DNA of 64,000 bases from Paulinella micropora (GCA_019918135.1 WBZZ01003326.1:1-64000), one strand, 5' to 3'; shown: positions 35,089 through 44,945, counted from the first letter of the stretch. Numbers and translations: made by a program. Notes: generated by a model not told the origin, from the sequence alone.

Positions 35089-37065
35089 ATGGAGTTGGCG
35101 GGGGACGCGCCGCCGCCGGGCCTGTCCAGCGCGCCGGGGCCACTGTTTGTGCTCAACAATAACGAGCCCAACCCTACCCGCGCGCAGGTGCGGGCCGCGC
35201 TCGACTTTCTGACTAGGTACGCCCGCGACAGCAACGCGCGGCTGCTGTTGCCCAGTAGTCAGCGCGGCTGCCTGCTGCGCCTGGCGCGGTATTGCGACTG
35301 GGCGTTCGAACTCATAAACCAGTGGTGGGACAAGAGAACCGTGCTGGTCCGGTGCAGAAGCTGCTGGTCGCGCAGGCTAGCGGCGCCGCCGCCGCCAGGT
35401 CTGTCCGTGCCAGACGACGTGTTTGACGAGATCGCCAGGAACCTGCCCACCAACGACTCCTGGCAGCAGTTCTCGCACTGCTGGCAGCTGTTCGGCCCTG
35501 CGGACTGGCTGAGGCAGGACCTGGTGCTCCGCGTCTTCCGCCAGTGCTTCAACGCGCAAGTCGACCGTGTCTTGCTGCAGCGGTTGCACGAAGCGCGGGA
35601 CAACCCGGACAGTCTGGCGCATCTCTGCACTGACTTTTGGCCGCCGTTGGTGGAGGGGCGTTTGCAGCGCGCGGTGCAGGACTGCCTGTACCGCGCGTGC
35701 CAGAACGAGGCGCTCAGGCGCAAGTACCTGGACGTCGGGTCCGAGGTAGTGCTCGACCTAGAAAATGTACCAGAGAGCATGTGCCCCATATTCAACACGG
35801 CGCTGCCCGCAGGCAGCCGCCCCCCGCAACGGTTGGTGGTGTACAGCCTGCCCGGCACCGACAGTAGCGAGTTTTTCGAGGGCTTGTTTGACGACGTCGG
35901 AACTCCCGGCTCTTGGCTAAGCCACGTGCGCAGCGTGGAGCTACACTTGGGCCGGGGGGGCGTTGCCGACCAAAAGGAGGAGTTGATTGGATTCGACGAC
36001 GTGCCGTTCGAAGAAATCGACATCGAGTACCACACGGTCGCCCCGGGCTTGTTGAGCCGGTTTCATTTTACCACTGTTCCGGCGCTAGCGAGGCTTAGCA
36101 TAAGCAAACCCGAACGCCTTGAAGCTTTAACGTTTGAAGATTGCAACGGTCTGCACAAGCTCCCGCGGGGTTGGCTGGACGTGCCGGGCGGCGTAACCGA
36201 GTGTATGTTTGTTGACTGCAATGGAGGCCCCGCGGTTGAGAACATCAGCTGGGGTCGTTTGTCCGCAGAGAGGGTCGTGATAATTGACAGCCCCTGGGTC
36301 TCACTCGCGCGCCTGGGCTGCGGTCACGTGCCCGTGATTGCCGGCGCAGCGATTGCCGGCCCGCCAACCTGCGGCGGTTCTGACTTATTCCTGCGCGAGA
36401 CCAGCCCCGGGCAGTTGCGCCAGGCGCTGCTAGCAGACGGCCGGTACAAGCACACGCTGGAGCTGCGGGAGATCGAGGAACTGCCCAGGCTGGAGGGCCC
36501 CCGGTGGAACCGTTTGAAATTGCTGAATTGCGGGCCGCGTCTGTTCCCCTACGCCAAGAATATAAACTACAAGGCTACACAAGCAGTCGAGAATCTGACT
36601 ATCGAGTGCGGCAGCCGGTGCCAAGACTTGACGGGCTTCTGGGTCTATCTAGAATGTGTGCTCGGGAGCCTAACGCTAACTTCTGCTGTTGACAGCAACG
36701 TGCCACTGACGCTGGAATGCAAGGACGCCTTGCCTGAGGATATGCAAGTGGACGAGATTGTGCGCAAGGATCTGGGGCTGTGGTTGGTAGGCTCCGTGTT
36801 GTCTCCGTCCCGCGTCTTGTCTGCTAACCGCTTAGGCAAGTTTGACGTTCTCACCATCTCGAACGTCACTTTGGCATGGCTAGACCTAGAGGAGCTTACT
36901 TGCGAGATACGCAAGCTGGTAATCGAAGCGACACGTCGGGTTCGGAAGCTCAAGGTGCTGACCTCTGCGCGCTTTAGTTGTCAAGAAATATTTAACGCGA
37001 GCGAATCGACAGTCATGACTATTGCTGGCCAAACGCTCCATCCACTGCGAAGCCTCCGCTTGTAG
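35089..37065 (+). CDS. Large F-box-like protein, copy A
   Basis: The protein has 658 residues from MELAGDAPPPGLSSAPG. Residues about 25-100 form a helical domain with aromatic and Cys content (LARYCDWAFELINQWWDKRT, VRCRSCWSRRL). An F-box-like segment follows at about 105-150 (LSVPDDVFDEIARNLPTNDS, WQLFGPADWLRQDLVL). The rest is a leucine-rich, beta-solenoid-like region (LARLSISKPERLEALTFEDC, NRLKLLNCGPRLF) suggesting atypical leucine-rich repeats. Its paralog at 41872 has the same order and flanks. By analogy with other F-box proteins it would bind SKP1 and recruit a target for ubiquitination. Assignment of the F-box is moderate. Confidence 0.65.
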   Translation: MELAGDAPPPGLSSAPGPLFVLNNNEPNPTRAQVRAALDFLTRYARDSNARLLLPSSQRGCLLRLARYCDWAFELINQWWDKRTVLVRCRSCWSRRLAAPPPPGLSVPDDVFDEIARNLPTNDSWQQFSHCWQLFGPADWLRQDLVLRVFRQCFNAQVDRVLLQRLHEARDNPDSLAHLCTDFWPPLVEGRLQRAVQDCLYRACQNEALRRKYLDVGSEVVLDLENVPESMCPIFNTALPAGSRPPQRLVVYSLPGTDSSEFFEGLFDDVGTPGSWLSHVRSVELHLGRGGVADQKEELIGFDDVPFEEIDIEYHTVAPGLLSRFHFTTVPALARLSISKPERLEALTFEDCNGLHKLPRGWLDVPGGVTECMFVDCNGGPAVENISWGRLSAERVVIIDSPWVSLARLGCGHVPVIAGAAIAGPPTCGGSDLFLRETSPGQLRQALLADGRYKHTLELREIEELPRLEGPRWNRLKLLNCGPRLFPYAKNINYKATQAVENLTIECGSRCQDLTGFWVYLECVLGSLTLTSAVDSNVPLTLECKDALPEDMQVDEIVRKDLGLWLVGSVLSPSRVLSANRLGKFDVLTISNVTLAWLDLEELTCEIRKLVIEATRRVRKLKVLTSARFSCQEIFNASESTVMTIAGQTLHPLRSLRL

Positions 37066-37163
37066 CAAAAAAAAAAGTTTGGCTTGCAAAAAGAAAAGAA
37101 AGAAAGCCCGTTCGGTTTCGTTTAAATGTGCTCTGGGAAATAAGGGCGAGCAAAAATCAAAAG

Positions 37164-37206
<43 letters not shown>

Positions 37207-37540
37207 CTGCCTTTTCTTTTTTTTATTGGTATTAAAAAGCTTATTTTTTGGCCTTTACCACAAAAAAGAAATCCCCTCACCTGCCAATCCTCCCCCCCCC
37301 TAAACCAACCAAGGCCCTTTGCCAAAATGTCGTGGCTTTCTCTTGGCCACTGCGCGGCAGAAACTGAGCTGCTGGTGGCCAGATACTGTTGGAACCCTAC
37401 ACCGGTGGCCGGTTATGTCTGGTGGGGGGATTCTGCAGTCGTACACATGTTAGCATGGCCGGAAATGAGTGGTGGCTGGTTTTCTACTAGCTATATTAAA
37501 ACATTCCGGCATTTGATTTGGTTGGTCTGCAGAAAAAAGC
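37066..37540. repeat. Duplicated downstream flank with GA microsatellite
   Basis: It includes a GA repeat at 37170-37201. The stretch from ATTAAAAAGCTTATT through CCAAAATGTCGTGGCTTTCTC to CTACACCGGTGGC is shared with 43935-44110 downstream of the paralogous F-box gene. Short frames in both copies begin alike (M-W-L-LGHCAA) but then diverge and are not supported as genes. Confidence 0.6.
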
Positions 37541-38740
37541 TGGGGAGACGACGGCGGGCGGGGAAAAATTTAATACACTTTGCAAATTTCCCCGCCCGCC
37601 AATGTTTCCCGATTTTTTTGCTGTTCACGCTTAGCGTACTGCCGAAATGACCAAACTTTTTTTTCCAAAGTTCCGGAACCCGGTGAATTTCGCGACAAAG
37701 TAGCTTTCGGCCGCAAACTTCGGCAAGTTTGCGCAAAATCTTCTAGCCGAATTTTGCGGCTACCGACCGGCTTTTTTTTGAGTGAAGGACATTTCGGCAA
37801 TACGGTAAGCTTGAACAGCAAAAATTTCGGGAGAGATTGGCGGGCGGGGAAAAATTTGTGATTTCTGTAATTTTCCCCGCCCGCCAAAGTTTCCCGATTT
37901 TTTTGCTGTTCAAGCTTAGCGTACTGCCGAAATGACCAAACTTTTTTTTCCAAAGTTCCGGAACCCGGTGAATTTCGCGACAAAGTAGCTTTCGGCCGCA
38001 AACTTCGGCAAGTTTGCGCAAAATCTTCTAGCCGAATTTTGCGGCTACCGACCGGCTTTTTTTTGAGTGAAGGACATTTCGGCAATACGGTAAGCTTGAA
38101 CAGCAAAAATTTCGGGAGAGATTGGCGGGCGGGGAAAAATTTATGATTTCTGTAATTTTCCCCGCCCGCCAAAGTCTCCCGATTTTTTTGCTATCAAGTT
38201 TAGTCAAATGCCGAAATGACCAGATTTTTTTTTTCTAATCTGCCGGAACCCGGTAAACTTCACGACAAAATAGCTGCTGGTCGACTTTTGCGACAAAATT
38301 GTGCGAAACGGATTTTGACGGATTTTGCGGCTACCGACCGGCTTTTTTTTAGTGAAGGACATTTCGGCAATTGGTTAATTCGTGATAGCAAAAAATTTCG
38401 GGAGAGATTGGCGGGCGGGGAAAACTTAATACACTTTGCAAATTTCCCCGCCCGCCAATGTTTCCCGATTTTTTCGCTGTTCAATTAAACTCATTGCCGA
38501 AATGACAGATTTTTTTTCTAATCTGCCGGAACCAGGTAAACTTCACGACGAAATAGCTGCCGGTCGTCTTTTGCGGCAAAATTGTGCGAAACGGATTTTG
38601 ACGGATTTTGCGGCTACCGACCGGCTTTTTTTAGTGAAGGACATTTCGGCAATTGGTTAATTCGTGATAGCAAAAAATTTCGGGAGAGATTGGCGGGCGG
38701 GGAAAAATTTATGATTTCTGTAATTTTCCCCGCCCGCTAA
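37541..38740. repeat. Tandem array of MITE-like hairpin elements
   Basis: Five hairpins at 37541-37610, 37829-37896, 38114-38180, 38400-38467 and 38682-38738 recur at 282-288 bp. Each has arms GAGATTGGCGGGCGGGGAAA and TTTCCCCGCCCGCCAA. Between them lie segments of about 165 bases bounded by the inverted pair CCGAAATGAC and GACATTTCGG, enclosing GTGAATTTCGCGACAAAGT-like or GGTAAACTTCACGAC-like cores and GGCTACCGACCGGC. The array therefore alternates two nested inverted repeats. The two left internal segments are nearly identical, and so are the two right ones, showing stepwise duplication. There is no coding capacity. Confidence 0.9.
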
Positions 38741-39062
38741 AAATAATTCCTTTCTTTACACTGGCCGGGCTTTCCCCCGCCCTGCCCCCCCTCGCGGGTG
38801 ACGAGATCCCGCGAAGGCCAGAGCCCGGGCGAGCAGGAGAGAGAGAGGAGTGCGTCTTTGTCCGCCGGCGGACCAGAGGAAAAGCGTACCCCCCCCCCTG
38901 ATGAGGTGTGCCGTAGCTGCTCTTGCTGAAGAAAAGTGCAGAGGAGAGTAGTAGGGATTGAAGAGCCAGAGTGTTGTGGGGGCCCCCAGCACCCGCGATC
39001 CGTAGTAGCCGCGTCCTGCTGCTCGAGGTACAACACACCAGCGCAGCTAGCCAGTGCTAGCT
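38741..39062. other. Intergenic spacer
   Basis: No gene is supported. A minus-strand frame here lacks an ATG and runs into low-complexity sequence. Confidence 0.45.
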
Positions 39063-39503
39063 CTAGCGCAGGTCCTTCCTACCAAGCCACCACAGAGAGC
39101 TGGCGCTGCCCTGCGCGGCCGCTCGCGTGAACAAGTCCTTGGCCGTGGCAAGGTCCTTGGCCACCCCGCCGTCGCCAAAATAATACAGTACGCCCAGCTT
39201 ACGCAGGGCGTCGGTGTTGTTCTGTGCAGCCGCTCGTCTGTACCACTCCATGGCCTTGGCAGTGTCTTGTGTCACGCCCTGGCCCCTTCCGTAACAAAGA
39301 CCGAGCAGAAACTGAGCGTCCGCATGGCCCTGCTCAGCTGCCCGCGTATACCACTGCGCTGCTAGGGCCAAATCCTGGGCCACACCAGCGCCTTGCGCGT
39401 AGCAGAGCCCGAGGTGGCACTGGTAACGGGCGTCGCCTTGCGCGGCCGCCTGGGCGTAGCGAGCCGTCCTCGCCCTCCACCTAGCGCTTTGGCTCTGAGC
39501 CAT
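39063..39503 (-). CDS. Short Sel1-repeat protein
   Basis: The protein has 146 residues from the ATG at 39503 (MAQSQSARWRARTARYAQAA). Three and a half Sel1 repeats follow: CYAQGAGVAQDLALAAQWYT, CYGRGQGVTQDTAKAMEWYR and YYFGDGGVAKDLATAKDLFT. It is closely related to units of the 936-residue gene at 26281-29091, so it may be an excised or truncated relative. Such a short array can still form a superhelical binding surface. The spacer upstream has fragments resembling the MITE-like family. Confidence 0.75.
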   Translation of the reverse strand: MAQSQSARWRARTARYAQAAAQGDARYQCHLGLCYAQGAGVAQDLALAAQWYTRAAEQGHADAQFLLGLCYGRGQGVTQDTAKAMEWYRRAAAQNNTDALRKLGVLYYFGDGGVAKDLATAKDLFTRAAAQGSASSLWWLGRKDLR

Positions 39504-39979
39504 GTCCAAAATCCGCCGGCGGGAGAAAAAGTGAGTGGTATCTCTTTACCTAGCAGGAACAATAAGCGCGACAACTACCTTGGCCTCCTTCTCCCTGGCG
39601 GATGGGCTAGGGAGGAGAGCGGGAGAGTGAGGGGGGTTAGCCCTTCTCCCCCCTCCCCCGGCCTTAATTCGCTTGTACTGAGCACGCAGAGGCGGGCCCC
39701 CCTGCACGCGCGCAAAATACGGTCGCTGGTCTTTTTTGTCAACAAATTTGTCGGTGTCCACGATTGTTTCAAAAAAAACACACAAGTCTCTCCTTCCTTT
39801 GGCTTGCACCGCTCTTCGTTTTCCCTGCCCCCCCCCGCAGCTAGTATCTAGCAAACAGCTTTGACGTTGGCACGCGCTTCTTGACTTTGCGTTTCGAGTC
39901 TGATTTAGCTTCGACAGCGCAGCACGATCCGTGTTATTAAAAAAAACAAAGCAGCCACTGCGCTCTAAACTTTTGTTGT
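39504..39979. other. Intergenic spacer
   Basis: It holds a MITE-like fragment (39710-39780, GCAAAATACGGTCG and GATTGTTTCAAAAA, matching 44728-44785), C/A runs, and a short basic minus-strand frame near 39850-39930 that lacks a start and is not called. Confidence 0.5.
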
Positions 39980-41224
39980 TTACTTTTTTCTTTTAGTCTT
40001 TTCCTCCTGCCGTACCGACTCTTGCCCGCTTCTTGCACGTAGCGATGTCCAGCTTTCCTCCACATCCTCCTCCGAGCCAAGCCTAGTAGCCCTGGACCAA
40101 CGGGTAATTAATTTACGATTTTCCCTACACATGTCTTGCGTTTCATGTCGCTGCCGGTCAACCTGCAATTCAAGCGCTGCTAACCTGCCGGCAAGCGTGA
40201 TTGGCATTTCATATCGCAACCTGTCAAACTCCGATTCAAGCGCTGCTAACCTGCCGGCAAGCGTAGTCGGCACGGCACTGCCAGCACTGACTCTCCTGTA
40301 TTCTGCTGGGAGTTGGTACTGCAAGGCACCCCCGCGTGCTACCGATTGCAGCCGCTCCCAAAGAGACGAGCCCACCTCGTCGTTCGCGACGGAAACCTTG
40401 CTCTGGCTACCGTCACATCCGTAGGTCACAGAAACATACACTGCAGAGGGCAGGTACACCCAGCTAGGGCTCCCGGACTTGTACATGATTTGAAGCAAGC
40501 AGTCGCCGATTCCGTTGCTTGTCAGGTTCGGAGATATAACGACGCCGGCCTGTTGTGTATATTGCTGGTGTCTCTGGCACCCACAAACGACAAGGAACTC
40601 ATCCCTCCATCGTGTTGGCCTTTGCAAACATCTTCTCTGCATCTCTGCCGGCGTGCTGGGTATTAAACTGAGCGAGAATCCTTGGGGTAACGACAAGGGG
40701 CAGCCGCCGCCGTCCGAAAATGATCGCAACGTTTGGTGGAACATAACAAGCGCGTCGTTGCACGCCGCAAAAGAGAGGCCCGACGCGGCGTTGCCCTCTC
40801 GGGCAGGGTACACGATCGAGGTATAGCCCAGGAAGCGAACTCTGTACACAATGGACAACAGGGCGCGACCAAAGTCATTCTTACAAAACTCCGTCACGGC
40901 GTCTGCGGCCTCTTGTTGGCGGGCCTTGGCTGCCCCGATATAAACCCAACAGGCGCTATCGCCAAGCTCTTCGTCGCTAACAATGCGCGAAGAAAAACTG
41001 CGCCACGCGCCATTATTTCTGCGTAGGTACAGCTTCTTTTCAGTCGCCGTGGTTTTGGCTGTTGTGCGGTCTGCTTGGAACAGCCGTGCTAGCAATGGCT
41101 GGCGGTTTGCTTCAGAAAGCTTGCGGTCTGCTTCTGTTTGAGAAAGCTTGCGGTCTGCTTCTTCCACTAGAATGGCAAAAGCCTGTGGAGTGACGGGCTC
41201 GAGTCTTACGAACGTGCCTGCCAT
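39980..41224 (-). CDS. Unknown protein with heptad-type duplications, 414 residues
   Basis: The start chosen is the ATG at 41224 (MAGTFVRLEPVTPQAFAILV), because upstream in-frame sequence is aromatic and atypical. Short tandem duplications occur at both ends: ADRKLSQTEADRKLSEANRQ near residue 25, and two copies of TLAGRLAALE followed by a charged heptad near 350-385, a likely coiled coil for oligomerisation. The middle is globular (WRSFSSRIVSDEELGDSACW, GDCLLQIMYKSGSPSWVYLP). The C-terminus is Lys/Arg-rich. No family was recognised. Confidence 0.65.
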   Translation of the reverse strand: MAGTFVRLEPVTPQAFAILVEEADRKLSQTEADRKLSEANRQPLLARLFQADRTTAKTTATEKKLYLRRNNGAWRSFSSRIVSDEELGDSACWVYIGAAKARQQEAADAVTEFCKNDFGRALLSIVYRVRFLGYTSIVYPAREGNAASGLSFAACNDALVMFHQTLRSFSDGGGCPLSLPQGFSLSLIPSTPAEMQRRCLQRPTRWRDEFLVVCGCQRHQQYTQQAGVVISPNLTSNGIGDCLLQIMYKSGSPSWVYLPSAVYVSVTYGCDGSQSKVSVANDEVGSSLWERLQSVARGGALQYQLPAEYRRVSAGSAVPTTLAGRLAALESEFDRLRYEMPITLAGRLAALELQVDRQRHETQDMCRENRKLITRWSRATRLGSEEDVEESWTSLRARSGQESVRQEEKTKRKK

Positions 41225-41572
41225 GACCGGCAAGAAAACCCAAAAACCGGTCGCTGTCTTGTTGTTTAAAGTACGGGTTGCAGTGTAGTTCCGTGCACAT
41301 TTTTCAGACAGAAAACACCACCACCACAATAACGTTTTATTTCCCCCCAGGCCCAAGCGCCTGATACCTCCCTTTTTTGGGAGGGGCACATCGGCGCTGT
41401 TGTGCGCCCCCCCCCCCTTCCCATTTCATTCATTACCGAAGAGGGAGTGGGGGGGGGCCTACAAAAGCACCGAGCACTAATTTTTTTCCCCGCCCGCCGT
41501 CGTCTCCCGAATTTTTTGCCAAGCAACCCATGCCATTGCCGAAATGTCCTACACTCAAAAAAAAAGGCGCGA
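41225..41572. repeat. Spacer with half MITE-like hairpin
   Basis: It contains C9 and G8 runs, then one hairpin arm (41487-41511, TTCCCCGCCCGCCGTCGTC) followed by CATTGCCGAAATGTCC and CTACACTCAAAAAAAAA, the same junction as at 44650. No gene was found. Confidence 0.6.
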
Positions 41573-41676
41573 TGGTGCTACTCTTGACATCTTGCTTGGG
41601 CCTGGCGTGCCGGCTCGCCAACGCGCTCTTCGCGCCCTCACAGCGCAGCGTTCGCGCCACTTTTTCTTTCTTTTGA
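41573..41676 (+). pseudogene. Truncated copy of the small membrane protein gene
   Basis: It matches the 3' part of the 30920 gene (GTGCTACTCTTGACATCTTG, then LTSCLGLACR.A.ALFAPS..SVRAT) but lacks the Ala/Gly-rich 5' part. It starts right after a MITE-like junction, so the repeat probably marks the breakpoint of the duplicated block. Confidence 0.6.
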
Positions 41677-41871
41677 TTTTTTTTAAACTGTGTCCTAAAA
41701 AAAGTGAGAGAACAAATGGGGGAGGGTCTGGGAGGGGGGGAGTGCAAGAGCATGTGACCAAGGAAAGAAAAGGTTTGTTGTTGGCCGCCATTTTGATCGA
41801 CCCTTAAGATTAAAAAAGAAATGCAAGAAGAGCACTGTTCGTAGTTCACGCAAGAAGAAGTGCCTTATAGC
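41677..41871. promoter_or_regulatory. Duplicated promoter of the large F-box genes (copy 2)
   Basis: CCCTTAAGATTAAAAAAG and CACTGTTCGTAGTTCACGCA match the region upstream of 35089. Confidence 0.45.
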
Positions 41872-43884
41872 ATGGAGTTGGCGGGGGACCCGCCGCCGCC
41901 GGGCCTGTCCGGCGCGCCGGGGCCGACTTTTGTACTAAATAACGAAGCGGGCGACACCTTTACCCGCGCGCAACTGCGGGCCGCGCTCGACTTTCTGACT
42001 AGGTACGCCCGCGACAGCAACGCGCGGCTGCTGTTGCCCAGCAGTCAGCGCGGCTGCCTGCTGCGCCTGGCGCGGTATTGCGACTGGGCGTTCGAACTCA
42101 TAAACCAGTGGTGGGACAAGAGAACCGTGCTGGTCCGGTGCAGAAACTGCTGGTCGCGCAGGCTAGCGGCGCCGCCGCAATCTCTGCCTGTGCCACCCGA
42201 ACTGTTTGACGAGATCGCCCAGAACCTGCCTACGAACGACTCCTGGCAGCAGTTCTCGCACTGCTGGCAGCTGTTCGGGCCTGCAGACTGGCTGAGGCAG
42301 GACCTGGTTCTTCGCGTCTTCCGCCAGTGCTTCAACGCGCAAGTCGACAGCGACCTGTTGCGGGAGCTGCACGAAGCGCGGGACAACCCGGACGGGCTAT
42401 TGCAGCTCTGCACTGACGTTTGGCCGCCATTGGTGACGGGGCGTTTGCAGCGCGCAGTGTATGCCTGCCTGCACCGCGCGTGCCAGAACGAGGCGCTCAG
42501 GCGCAAGTACCTGGACGTCGGGTCCGAGGTAGTGCTGGACCTAGAAAATCTACCAGAGAGCCTGTACTCTGCTTATCTATTCAACGCCGAGCTGCCCGCA
42601 GGGAGCCGCCCCCCGCAAGCCCTAGTGGTTTACAGCCTGCCCGGCACCGAAGAAGCTGGAATGTTTTTCTGGAACTTGTTGGAGGATATCAGGACTCCCG
42701 GCTCTTGGCTAAACCACGTGCGTCGCGTGGAGCTGCACTTGGGTCGGGGCGGCGTTGTCCAAGGGGCCGGCCAAAAAGACACGTGGCTTGATTTCGAAGA
42801 CGTGCCATTAGAAGAAATCAACATCAAGTACCACACGGTCGCCCCGGGCTTGCTGGGCCAAATTAGTTTCACTAATGTGCAGGCGCTAGCGAGGCTCAGC
42901 ATAAGCGGGCATAAACGCCTTCAAGCTTTAAAATTTCAAAATTGCAACGGTCTGCACAGGCTCCCGCAGGGTTGGTTAGACGTGCCGGGCGGCGTAGTCG
43001 AGTGCACATTTATTGACTGCAATGGAGGCCCTGGCGGCGTCGTCGACAACATCAACTGGGGTCGTTTGTCACCAGAGAGTCTCGTGATAATTGACAGCCC
43101 CTGGGTCTCACTCGCGCGCCTGGACAGCGGTCACGTGCCACTGGCCGCCGGTGCCGTGATTGCCGGGCCGCCAACTTGCGGTGGTTCTGACCTAGTCCTG
43201 CGCGAGACAAACCCCGAGCAGTTGCGCCAGGCGCTGCTAGCCGGGGCCCGGTACAAACACGCGCTGGATCTGGAGGGGATCCGTGAACTGCCCAGACTTG
43301 AGGGCCCCCGGTGGAACTGTTTGAAATTGCTGGATTGCGGGCCGCGTGTGTACCTCTACGCCAAGAATATTAGCTACGTTGCTACACAAGTAGTCGAGAA
43401 CCTGACTATCGATTGCGGCAGCCGGTGCCAAGATTTCACAGGCTGTTGGGTCATACTAGACTGTACTCTCGGGAACCTAACGCTAACTTCTTCAATTGAC
43501 AGCAAACGCTCCGTGCCATTGACGTTGGAATGCAAGTATGCATTACCTGAGAATATTCAAGTGGACGAGATTGTACGCAAAGATCTGGGACTGTGTTGGG
43601 TAGGCTCTGTGTCTCCCTTGGACGTGCTGTCTGCTAACCGCCTAGGCACGTTTGACAGTCTCACAATCTTGGACGTCACTGTAGGAGAGCTAGACCTACG
43701 GCAGCTTACTTGCCAGATCCGGGAGCTAATAATCGAACCGAAACGTCGGGTTCAGGAGCTGAGGTTGCTTATGCCGCCGGCCTCTGCGCGCTTCAGGTGC
43801 CAAGAAATATTTAACGCGAGCGATTCGACAGTCCTGACTATTGCTGGCCAAACGCTCCATCCACGACAAAGTCTCTACCTATAA
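41872..43884 (+). CDS. Large F-box-like protein, copy B
   Basis: The protein has 670 residues and is the close paralog of the 35089 gene. The first 250 residues are nearly the same (LARYCDWAFELINQWWDKRT, then PPELFDEIAQNLPTNDSW as the F-box-like segment). The leucine-rich solenoid part is more diverged, with small in-frame insertions such as QGAGQ and GGVVDN. Faster change in the putative substrate-binding half fits adaptation to different targets. Both upstream and downstream flanks are shared with copy A, so this was a segmental duplication of at least 2.5 kb. Confidence 0.65.
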   Translation: MELAGDPPPPGLSGAPGPTFVLNNEAGDTFTRAQLRAALDFLTRYARDSNARLLLPSSQRGCLLRLARYCDWAFELINQWWDKRTVLVRCRNCWSRRLAAPPQSLPVPPELFDEIAQNLPTNDSWQQFSHCWQLFGPADWLRQDLVLRVFRQCFNAQVDSDLLRELHEARDNPDGLLQLCTDVWPPLVTGRLQRAVYACLHRACQNEALRRKYLDVGSEVVLDLENLPESLYSAYLFNAELPAGSRPPQALVVYSLPGTEEAGMFFWNLLEDIRTPGSWLNHVRRVELHLGRGGVVQGAGQKDTWLDFEDVPLEEINIKYHTVAPGLLGQISFTNVQALARLSISGHKRLQALKFQNCNGLHRLPQGWLDVPGGVVECTFIDCNGGPGGVVDNINWGRLSPESLVIIDSPWVSLARLDSGHVPLAAGAVIAGPPTCGGSDLVLRETNPEQLRQALLAGARYKHALDLEGIRELPRLEGPRWNCLKLLDCGPRVYLYAKNISYVATQVVENLTIDCGSRCQDFTGCWVILDCTLGNLTLTSSIDSKRSVPLTLECKYALPENIQVDEIVRKDLGLCWVGSVSPLDVLSANRLGTFDSLTILDVTVGELDLRQLTCQIRELIIEPKRRVQELRLLMPPASARFRCQEIFNASDSTVLTIAGQTLHPRQSLYL

Positions 43885-44945
43885 AAATTAGCAGCCGGTT
43901 TGGCAAAAAACAAGAAAGCCCGTTCTGTCCAAAGGTTTATTAAAAAGCTTATTCTTGGCCTTTACAAAAATCCCCTCGCCCCGCCGGTCCTTTCCCGCAC
44001 AAACCAAGCCAAGGCCGTTGCCAAAATGCCATGGCTTTTCCTTGGCCACTGCGCGGCAACAATTACTGGTGGCAGGATTCTGCCTCCGTTGGAACCCTAC
44101 ACCGGTGGGCCAAACGTCTGGTGACAGGATTCTGTTGCCAATTCTGTTGGGCACACTACACCGGCGACCGGGAGTTGATTGGGTTTTCTAGTAGCTAATT
44201 TTTTTTAGAACGTTTCGGCATTTGATTAGGTCTGCAGAAAAAAAAGCTGGGGAGAGATTGGCGGGCGGGGAAAAATTTCAATCGCGGGATTTTTTCCCCG
44301 CCCGCCAATTTTTCCCCAGCTTTTTTCTTGGCGAAGCAAACCAAAACCAATGGCCGAATGCTTTCGAAAAAAAACTTTTCCTCTACACCGGTGGCTGGAA
44401 CTGTCTGGTGGCAGGATTCTGCTGCGTACACAGGTTAGCACACTACACCGGTGGCCCACAATTACTGGTGGTGGGTTTTCTACTAGCGAAACTGAAACAT
44501 TGGTTTGCAAAAAAAAATAAAAATAAATAAATAAAAAATAAAAAAAAGCTGAGCGAGGATCGGCGGGCGGGGAAAAATTTCAATCTCAGGATTTTTTCCC
44601 CGCCCGCTAATTTTTCCCCAGCTTTTTTCTTGGCAAAGCAAACCAAAAATTATGTCCTACACTCAAAAAAAAGGCTTCCGCGACAATCCAATTTGCGGCC
44701 AAATTTTACTCTCAATTAAGGTGTTTCGCAAAATACGGTCGTTTTCCCGGCAAATTTACCGGGCAACTGATTGTCTCAAAAAAGGTCCGGCCCCCCCCCC
44801 TCCTCCTGCCTTTTTTTTGCTTGCTGGTTCTCCCGGCCCCCCCCCCTCGCACAATTGGCCCGCGTCTTCTCGGCCAAATTGACCTTTCCCAAATTTTTTG
44901 TGCCTGTGCCTGGCAACCGTATAAAAGACAGGTGCAGCAGCCAAC
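43885..44945. repeat. Duplicated downstream flank with ACCGGT repeats and two hairpins
   Basis: From about 43915 to 44200 it matches 37085-37500. CTACACCGGTGGC-type words occur at about 44097, 44383 and 44440 (and 37399), with GTGGCAGGATTCTG between. MITE-like hairpins lie at 44249-44317 and 44549-44621, then a MITE-like fragment (44690-44790) and a GGCCCCCCCCC motif at about 44780 and 44838. No gene was found. Confidence 0.7.
44919..44930 (+). promoter_or_regulatory. TATA box
   Basis: CGTATAAAAGACA lies about 26 bases before the ATG of the small LRR gene at 44946. It is the clearest TATA box in the window. Confidence 0.5.

Noticed and set aside
37327-37650. Short frame starting MSWLSLGHCAA, with a similar start at 44025
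   Set aside because: Similarity reflects the duplicated flank; the two frames diverge at once and run into a hairpin repeat.
37541-38740. CRISPR array or tRNA-like hairpins
   Set aside because: Spacing of about 285 bp, conserved interiors and no cloverleaf.
38737-39036. Minus-strand frame with mixed composition
   Set aside because: No ATG, runs into a G/C-run spacer, no recognisable motif.
39848-39930. Basic minus-strand tail-like frame (SDSKRKVKKRVP)
   Set aside because: Too short, no start and no clear splice acceptor; kept only as a curiosity.
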